Made by a program: the position numbers and the translations under genes. Of a DNA stretch of 40,495 nt, positions 32,034-37,716 are shown in pieces (within the stretch, counting starts at the first letter, position 1; each line of letters starts with the position of its first letter). Origin of the DNA: Helicobacter suis. Its GTDB lineage: Bacteria > Campylobacterota > Campylobacteria > Campylobacterales > Helicobacteraceae. The stretch lies in contig NZ_CABIKG010000016.1 in the NCBI RefSeq assembly GCF_902196125.1, positions 1 through 40,495 on the forward strand, read 5' to 3'. Under the pieces are notes generated by a model, which was given only the letters and a program-made list of their open reading frames with translations, was not told the origin of the DNA and ran no database searches.

Positions 32034-33782
32034 ATGGCTAAAAAAATCATCGTCGATCCCATCACCCGTATTGAGGGGCATTTGCGTATTGAGGTGGTGG
32101 TAGACGATCACAATGTGATCACCGATGCCTTCTCTTCCTCTACGCTTTTTAGAGGCCTTGAAACCATCATTAAAAATCGCGATCCACGCGATGCGGGTTT
32201 TATCGCCCAGCGCATTTGCGGGGTTTGTACTTACTCACACTATAAGGCTGGAGTGAGTGCGGTAGAGGACGCCCTAGGCATTGTGCCCCCTTTGAATGCA
32301 CAATTAGTTAGAAGCATGATGAATATCGCGCTATTACTCCATGATCATGTGGTGCATTTTTATACCCTGCATGGCCTAGATTGGTGCGATCTACTCAGCG
32401 CTCTAAAAGCCGATCCTAAAAAAGCTAGCCAAATAGCTTTCCACTATAGCGATTATCCACTAGGAACAGGGGCTAATGAGCTTAAAGAGGTGCAAAAACG
32501 GGTGGGGGATTTTGCTAAACAGGGCGCACTTGGGCCCTTTAATAATGGCTATTATGGGCATGCTACTTATCACTTTAGCCCCGAGCAAAACCTCATTGTA
32601 CTTTCTCACTATTTAAAACTTTTGGCTATCCAAAGAGAAGCGGCTAAAATGACGGCTATTTTTGGGGCCAAACAACCCCACCCGCAAAGTTTAACCGTAG
32701 GCGGAATCACCTCTGTAATGGATGTGCTTGATCCTACAAGGCTAGGTGAGTGGAAAAGCAAGTTTGAAACGGTGAGAGATTTTGTAGAGCGGGCTTATTA
32801 TGCAGATATTGTCATGGCAGCGGGTAGTTTTAATAAAGAGCAAAGCGTGCTAAAGGGTTGTGGGCTTAAAAATTTCATCGCCCATGAGGAAATCCTTTTA
32901 AGCAAAGGCAAATATCTTTTAAGCTCGGGGGTGGTACTTAATGGCGATCTAAACACGCTACATAAAATTGATGAAAAATTGATCAAAGAGGAGGTTACCC
33001 ATTCGTGGTATAAATATGAGAGTAAGGAGATCCAATTACACCCCTATGATGGCCAAACCAACCCGCACTACACCGGCTTTAAAGACGGGCAAAGTGTGGG
33101 CATAGACGGTAAAATGATAAATAGTAAGGTGTTAGATACACAAAATAAATACTCTTGGATCAAATCCCCCCGCTATAACGGCTTGCCTATGGAGGTGGGG
33201 CCTTTGGCCTCTTTAGCAGTAGGGTTAGCAGCTAAAAACCCCCACACCACTAAAGTCGCCCAGCAGTTTTTAAAAGACACCCATCTTCCTATAGAGGCTA
33301 TTTTTAGCACACTAGGGCGCACAGCCGCGCGCTGTTTGGAATCTAAAATTTTGGTAGAAAATGGCCTACAAACTCTTGACTCTTTAGTAGAAAATCTCAA
33401 ATCCGATCAAAGCACCTGTGCGCCCTATTACATTGATAAAAACAAGGAATATCAAGGGCGCTACATCGGGCAAGTGCCAAGAGGCATGCTAAGCCACTGG
33501 GTAAGGATTAAAAACGGGGTGGTGGCTAATTATCAAGCAGTTGTACCCTCTACTTGGAATGGAGGCGCTAGAGATAGTAAGGGTCAAAAGGGACCCTATG
33601 AAATGAGCTTAATTGGCACTAAAATTGCTGATTTAACCCAGCCCTTAGAGATTATCCGTACCATTCACTCTTTTGACCCCTGCATTGCCTGCTCAGTGCA
33701 CATGATAGATACGCAGGGTACAGATTTAGGCGATTTTAAAGTTGAACCTAGTTTTTTAAGGGGAGCCCATGGCAGAGTCTGA
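32034..33782 (+). CDS. hydB: [NiFe]-hydrogenase large subunit
   Basis: HydB holds the NiFe(CN)2CO active site that splits H2. The 582-aa protein has the N-terminal ligand motif RICGVCTYSHY and the C-terminal DPCIACSVH motif, which together give the four Ni-binding cysteines. It ends with a 26-residue extension after the final His; this should be removed by the HydD protease after metal insertion. Other family blocks include DPITRIEGHLRIE, GPLASLAVGLAA and VPRGMLSHWV. AAGGAGG precedes the ATG. Its stop overlaps the hydC start by 14 bases. It has no signal of its own and should be exported bound to HydA. Confidence 0.97.
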   Translation: MAKKIIVDPITRIEGHLRIEVVVDDHNVITDAFSSSTLFRGLETIIKNRDPRDAGFIAQRICGVCTYSHYKAGVSAVEDALGIVPPLNAQLVRSMMNIALLLHDHVVHFYTLHGLDWCDLLSALKADPKKASQIAFHYSDYPLGTGANELKEVQKRVGDFAKQGALGPFNNGYYGHATYHFSPEQNLIVLSHYLKLLAIQREAAKMTAIFGAKQPHPQSLTVGGITSVMDVLDPTRLGEWKSKFETVRDFVERAYYADIVMAAGSFNKEQSVLKGCGLKNFIAHEEILLSKGKYLLSSGVVLNGDLNTLHKIDEKLIKEEVTHSWYKYESKEIQLHPYDGQTNPHYTGFKDGQSVGIDGKMINSKVLDTQNKYSWIKSPRYNGLPMEVGPLASLAVGLAAKNPHTTKVAQQFLKDTHLPIEAIFSTLGRTAARCLESKILVENGLQTLDSLVENLKSDQSTCAPYYIDKNKEYQGRYIGQVPRGMLSHWVRIKNGVVANYQAVVPSTWNGGARDSKGQKGPYEMSLIGTKIADLTQPLEIIRTIHSFDPCIACSVHMIDTQGTDLGDFKVEPSFLRGAHGRV

Positions 33783-34443
33783 ATACCACGCTGTAAGAGA
33801 ATTTTCTGGTTTAGTGCGCTTGTTTCACTGGGGGCGGGCTTTGGCGATTTTTTTGCTTTTGCCCACAGGATTTTACATTGCCTACCCCTTTTTACAACCC
33901 GGTGCTAGTGTTTATCACAACATGTATTTTTTGCAGGCCTATATCCGTAGTTTCCATGAGGTGTTAGGCTTTTTCCTCATTGCTCTCTCTCTTTTTCGCT
34001 TTTATCTCTTTTTCTTTGATAAAAAAAGCCAAAATGAGCGCGCTTCTATCCGGTATGTGGGGCGTCTTAGCGCATGGGTTGATCAACTTAAGGTGTACTT
34101 TTGGATTGGTAAACCCAAACACGCTAAGAGTACTTATAACCCCTTGCAATTTGTGGCCTACTTTAGTTTGTGTGTGCTACTTGTGATCATTTCTTTAAGC
34201 GGCATTGTACTTTATTATAATGTCTATCATAATGGCTTAGGCGCGATACTTGGACATGGCTTTAAATGGTTTGAAGTGCTTTGTGGCGGGCTTTCTAATG
34301 TGCGCTATATCCACCATTTAGCCACATGGGGGATTTTGCTTTTTATCCCTATCCATGTCTACATGGTATTTTACAATTCAGTTAAATTCCCAAATGGGGG
34401 CGCGGATTCTATCATCTCTGGTATCCGCTATGTGAAAGATTGA
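33769..34443 (+). CDS. hydC: Hydrogenase cytochrome b subunit
   Basis: HydC is the di-heme membrane anchor that passes electrons from HydA to the menaquinone pool. The 224-aa protein has four membrane helices with histidines in the usual places: RLFHWGRALAIFLLLPTGF, LQAYIRSFHEVLGFFLI, and the last two helices with IHHLATWGILLFIPIHVYMV. The gene overlaps hydB by 14 bases, and its TGA at 34441-34443 is one base before the presumed hydD start codon. Confidence 0.94.
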   Translation: MAESEYHAVREFSGLVRLFHWGRALAIFLLLPTGFYIAYPFLQPGASVYHNMYFLQAYIRSFHEVLGFFLIALSLFRFYLFFFDKKSQNERASIRYVGRLSAWVDQLKVYFWIGKPKHAKSTYNPLQFVAYFSLCVLLVIISLSGIVLYYNVYHNGLGAILGHGFKWFEVLCGGLSNVRYIHHLATWGILLFIPIHVYMVFYNSVKFPNGGADSIISGIRYVKD

Positions 34444-34444
34444 T

Positions 34445-34972
34445 CTGAAAATTTTAGTTCTTGGCATTGGCAATATTTTACTTGGCGATGAGGGGGTGGG
34501 GGTGCATTTATGCCATTTTTTAAAACATAACTACTCTTTTAATCCTCCCATTGATTGTCTTGATGGCGGTACGCTTGCCCAAGCGCTTATCCCCTTTATT
34601 GTGGAGTATGAGCGCGTACTACTTTTAGATTGTATAGGCGTGAAAGATGCGCAAGTAGGCGAGGTATTTTGCTTTGATTTTGAAAAAGTGCCTGCTAACA
34701 TTTCTTGGGCGGGTAGTGCGCATGAAGTAGAAATGCTGCAAACTCTTAAACTCACCGCTCTTATGGGGGATCTACCCCCCACAACCATTATTGGCCTCAT
34801 ACCCTCGCTAGCTTTAGAAACCACCTTTGAACTCTCAAGTGCTCTACTTGAGGGAACACAGATCGCCCTACAAAAAGCTTTAGAAATTTTAAAAAGCTGG
34901 GGCGTTCATGCACAATTAAAACCCAAACCTTTAGGTTTGCAAGAGTTAGCCCACCTCTCTTATAAACTATGA
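34445..34972 (+). CDS. hydD: Hydrogenase maturation protease HydD, probable CTG start
   Basis: HydD removes the C-terminal extension of HydB once nickel is inserted. The conserved N-terminal signature ILVLGIGNILLGDEGVGVH is encoded immediately after a CTG at 34445, at the position where H. pylori HydD has its initiator Met before K-I-L-V-L. The frame has a stop at 34433-34435. Between that stop and the signature there is no ATG, GTG or TTG; only ATT (34439) and CTG (34445) are available. An ORF finder would start at GTG 34496 and lose the Glu metal ligand in GDEG. The remaining ligands appear in LLLDCIGVKDA and GSAHEVEM. The product is 175 aa. It overlaps hydE by four bases. Confidence 0.85.
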   Translation: MKILVLGIGNILLGDEGVGVHLCHFLKHNYSFNPPIDCLDGGTLAQALIPFIVEYERVLLLDCIGVKDAQVGEVFCFDFEKVPANISWAGSAHEVEMLQTLKLTALMGDLPPTTIIGLIPSLALETTFELSSALLEGTQIALQKALEILKSWGVHAQLKPKPLGLQELAHLSYKL

Positions 34973-36474
34973 CCTTTGCCTTTAGCTTTGCTGTGCTTGA
35001 CTCTTCACTTTTAGAAATTTTTAATCGCTTTTTAGCCTTCCACGCCTCTACACTCTGTCTTCCCTATGCCTCTATTTTGCAAGATAAAAACTATTCTTTT
35101 TATATCAAGGCTACAGAGAATGAAGCCCAAGATTTTGCCACTTTGCTTAGCCAAAGACTACCCGCCTCTTTAGGTTTTAGTTTTCTTAAAATAGAAGTAT
35201 TAGATTTAGAATGCAAATGGCAGAGTCAAAAACCTATAGAGCCAAAAATAGATGTATTAAAATGGCAGGCTTTTTTAGAGGGGGAGGTTTGGGAGGATTT
35301 TATTTTACATTTAGCTTATAAAGACAAGCCTTTTACATTAAGCAATCTTAAGCCCACTCTTTTAAAAATCGCACACACTCTTAAGCAAGGCCAAGAGGTG
35401 TGTTTTTCTACTTGCAGAGGGCTTAAAGCCTTAAGCCTAAAACCAAGTAAGCGGGTTATGTTTGCTAATTTAGATAGTTTACTTAGCCTCACACGCATAG
35501 ATAAAACAAGCGCACAGGCCCTAGCTAGCTATGAAAAGCCTAGTATGTGGGTTTGCCCTAAAGAGGTTTTTAAACAAGAGCTTTTATTAGCTCAAAGCGA
35601 TCAAATCTTAGCTAGTTTGCCCTTTGATCCCTTGCTTGGCCTCTTAGGGAAGTTTTTACACGCATTAGAAATGCCCTATATTTTTATGCATGAGAGTGAA
35701 AAGAAAGCGCATTTAAACTACCAATGTTTAGACACCTACTCTAAAGATTTAACCATTACCCCCTCTAAAAAAGGTATTATTCTTTGGCATGGTTTCCATA
35801 CTTTAAAGCATGCCATGCAAGCCTTAGAGCAAGAGCGCCATGTACTTATCCATCTTAGTTTTAAAGAGCCTAGTTGTTTTTGGATTAAAGAGGGGAATTA
35901 TAAATATCTTTTGCATTTGCAGATAGATACCTCTATTCCTTCTATTTTAAAACGCATCCAACAAGAATCTAAGGGCGCTTCACTCTATAAAAACTACAAA
36001 AAAGAATTTAAAACCTTGTGTGAGACGCTCGAACAAACTCCCCCCTCAGAGCCTAGTAAAAACCTACTAGATCTTTTAGGGGTGCTTTCTCAGATTTTAG
36101 GTTTAAGCCCCTTGAATAATAGCGCGCTTGTTTTTGAACATGCTAGGGCCTTTTTACGCCATAAGGGCCCGCGTATTGATTTTAAGATAACAGAGCGCCA
36201 TAAAAGGCTTTTTTTAGACGATTTAGCCCCCCTAAAAACAGCTATGAGCTTTCATTTAGCTGGAGTAGAAGATGCGACTCTGTGCTTTGGAGTATTAGAT
36301 TCTTTAGCCGAGTTTTTGGGCAATTTTATTTATGATACTTATCTTAATTTTAGTATAAACCGGGTGTGTTTGTGTGGCGATGTGTTTTTAGAAAAGGTGT
36401 TTTTAGATTTATGTGTGGGTTATTTTCCTAAGGAATGTACTTACCTATGGCCTCCCTTTGAAAATCCATGTTAG
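34969..36474 (+). CDS. hydE: Hydrogenase operon protein HydE
   Basis: The 501-aa protein matches the fifth gene of the Helicobacter hyd operon (HP0635 in H. pylori), which is needed for hydrogenase activity. Its C-terminal third resembles the Kae1/HypF-type fold region, with ALVFEHARAFLRHKGP, TAMSFHLAGVEDATL and NRVCLCGDVFLEKVF. Earlier parts contain KQGQEVCFSTCRGLKAL, reminiscent of the YrdC/HypF second module, and several cysteines. It lacks the full HypF acylphosphatase and zinc-finger regions. It overlaps hydD by four bases (ATGA). The exact biochemical role is unknown; assembly of the NiFe site or its electron chain is likely from position. Confidence 0.87.
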   Translation: MTFAFSFAVLDSSLLEIFNRFLAFHASTLCLPYASILQDKNYSFYIKATENEAQDFATLLSQRLPASLGFSFLKIEVLDLECKWQSQKPIEPKIDVLKWQAFLEGEVWEDFILHLAYKDKPFTLSNLKPTLLKIAHTLKQGQEVCFSTCRGLKALSLKPSKRVMFANLDSLLSLTRIDKTSAQALASYEKPSMWVCPKEVFKQELLLAQSDQILASLPFDPLLGLLGKFLHALEMPYIFMHESEKKAHLNYQCLDTYSKDLTITPSKKGIILWHGFHTLKHAMQALEQERHVLIHLSFKEPSCFWIKEGNYKYLLHLQIDTSIPSILKRIQQESKGASLYKNYKKEFKTLCETLEQTPPSEPSKNLLDLLGVLSQILGLSPLNNSALVFEHARAFLRHKGPRIDFKITERHKRLFLDDLAPLKTAMSFHLAGVEDATLCFGVLDSLAEFLGNFIYDTYLNFSINRVCLCGDVFLEKVFLDLCVGYFPKECTYLWPPFENPC

Positions 36475-36483
36475 AATAAATGC

Positions 36484-37518
36484 ATGCAAAAGAATGATAA
36501 AATTTATGTCGCGGGGCATTTAGGGTTAGTGGGGCGCGCGTTGGTGGCATCTTTATTAGATCAAGGCTATACAAATTTAATTTTAAAAACCCATGCAGAA
36601 TTAGATTTAACCAGACAAAGCGCAGTGGAGGCGTTTTTCAAACAAGAACACCCCGATGTGGTGATCTTAGCTGCTGCTAAAGTGGGGGGGATTTTAGCCA
36701 ATAACACCTACAAGGCAGATTTTATTTATCAAAATTTAGCAATCCAAACCAATACAATTCATTACGCCTACCAATATGGGGTTAAAAAGCTCTTATTTTT
36801 GGGTTCAACTTGTATTTATCCCAAAGAAAGCCCCCAACCTATTAAAGAGGAATATTTACTCAGTAGCGCCTTAGAATCCACTAATGAAGCCTATGCTATC
36901 GCTAAAATTGCCGGGTTAAAGATGTGTGAGGCATACAATGCCCAGTATAAAACTAATTTTATTAGTGCCATGCCCACTAATCTTTATGGCCCCTTTGATA
37001 ATTTTGATTTACAAAACGCCCATGTCTTACCTGCGCTATTAAGAAAAATGCATTTAGCGCGCCTTTTAGAGCAAGGGCATATAGATTTAGTACTACAAGA
37101 TTTGCAAGTTTCTAGCCCTCAAGAAGGATTAGCCATTTTAGAAAAATATGCTATCAGTGCAGAGGCTGTAGGCATTTGGGGGAGTGGCAAACCCAGACGC
37201 GAATTTTTACACAGCAACGATTTAGCACACGCCTGTGTGTTTTTATTAGAGCACCAAAAAGCCGCCCCCACAAATAACCATGTTAATATTGGCACAGGAG
37301 AGGATATTAGCATTCAAGATTTAGCTATGATGATTAAAAAAATCGTCGGTTTTAAAGGCGCGTTAGTCTTTGATCACACCAAACCCGATGGCACTTTATA
37401 CAAGTGTAGCGATGTGAGTAAAATCACGCATTTAGGATGGAAAGCCTCTATAGGATTAGAAGAGGGGCTTAAAGATCTTTATTTGTGGTATCAAAATAAA
37501 CAAACCATTAAAAGTTAA
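36484..37518 (+). CDS. fcl: GDP-L-fucose synthase
   Basis: This enzyme converts GDP-4-keto-6-deoxymannose to GDP-L-fucose, the donor for fucosylated (Lewis-type) O-antigen. The 344-aa SDR protein has the nucleotide-binding start YVAGHLGLVGRALV. The catalytic Ser is in LLFLGSTCIYPKE, the Tyr/Lys pair in NEAYAIAKIAGLKMCEAYN, and there are PTNLYGPFDNFD and WGSGKPRREFLHSNDLA blocks. An insertion of about 35 residues (around LEQGHIDLVLQDLQ) separates the last two, making it longer than the E. coli enzyme (about 321 aa). There is no Shine-Dalgarno sequence, but TGTTAGAAT lies just before the ATG. It follows hydE by nine bases. Its last 63 bases are antisense to the end of a phage lipoprotein ORF. 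Confidence 0.94.
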   Translation: MQKNDKIYVAGHLGLVGRALVASLLDQGYTNLILKTHAELDLTRQSAVEAFFKQEHPDVVILAAAKVGGILANNTYKADFIYQNLAIQTNTIHYAYQYGVKKLLFLGSTCIYPKESPQPIKEEYLLSSALESTNEAYAIAKIAGLKMCEAYNAQYKTNFISAMPTNLYGPFDNFDLQNAHVLPALLRKMHLARLLEQGHIDLVLQDLQVSSPQEGLAILEKYAISAEAVGIWGSGKPRREFLHSNDLAHACVFLLEHQKAAPTNNHVNIGTGEDISIQDLAMMIKKIVGFKGALVFDHTKPDGTLYKCSDVSKITHLGWKASIGLEEGLKDLYLWYQNKQTIKS

Positions 37519-37710
37519 CTCTTTATCCATATAATCTAAATGAGCGGGCGGTCTTTCTGGTTTAACAATATTACACTTTATGGGGATATAAACCTTTTGA
37601 TAGACTATGCGGGGGGTGCAACCTAGTAGTAGCGTTGCTAATAATGGCTTAAAGCATTGGATTAAATACTTTTTAAGTGAGTGTGGGCTATTGTCTACTT
37701 GCAGGTTCAA
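37456..37710 (-). CDS. Phage lipoprotein (o-spanin/Rz1-like), C-terminus replaced at a junction
   Basis: From a TTG at 37710 the ORF encodes a hydrophobic stretch and a lipobox, FKPLLATLLLGC. This is followed by TPRIVYQKVYIPIKCNIVKP and a proline-rich segment ERPPAH. Small lipoproteins of this type lie in lysis regions of epsilonproteobacterial prophages, where an outer-membrane spanin would be expected; that role is an inference. The last 20 codons are the complement of the fcl 3' end, so the natural C-terminus is missing and the phage DNA ends at about 37.52 kb. The gene starts seven bases after the end of the polyvalent-protein gene on the same strand. It is probably a remnant. Confidence 0.55.
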   Translation of the reverse strand: MNLQVDNSPHSLKKYLIQCFKPLLATLLLGCTPRIVYQKVYIPIKCNIVKPERPPAHLDYMDKELTFNGLFILIPQIKIFKPLF

Positions 37711-37716
37711 ACGCGG

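Noticed and set aside
35316-35498. Small minus-strand ORF antisense to hydE
   Set aside because: No ribosome binding site or family; it lies wholly inside an intact operon gene.
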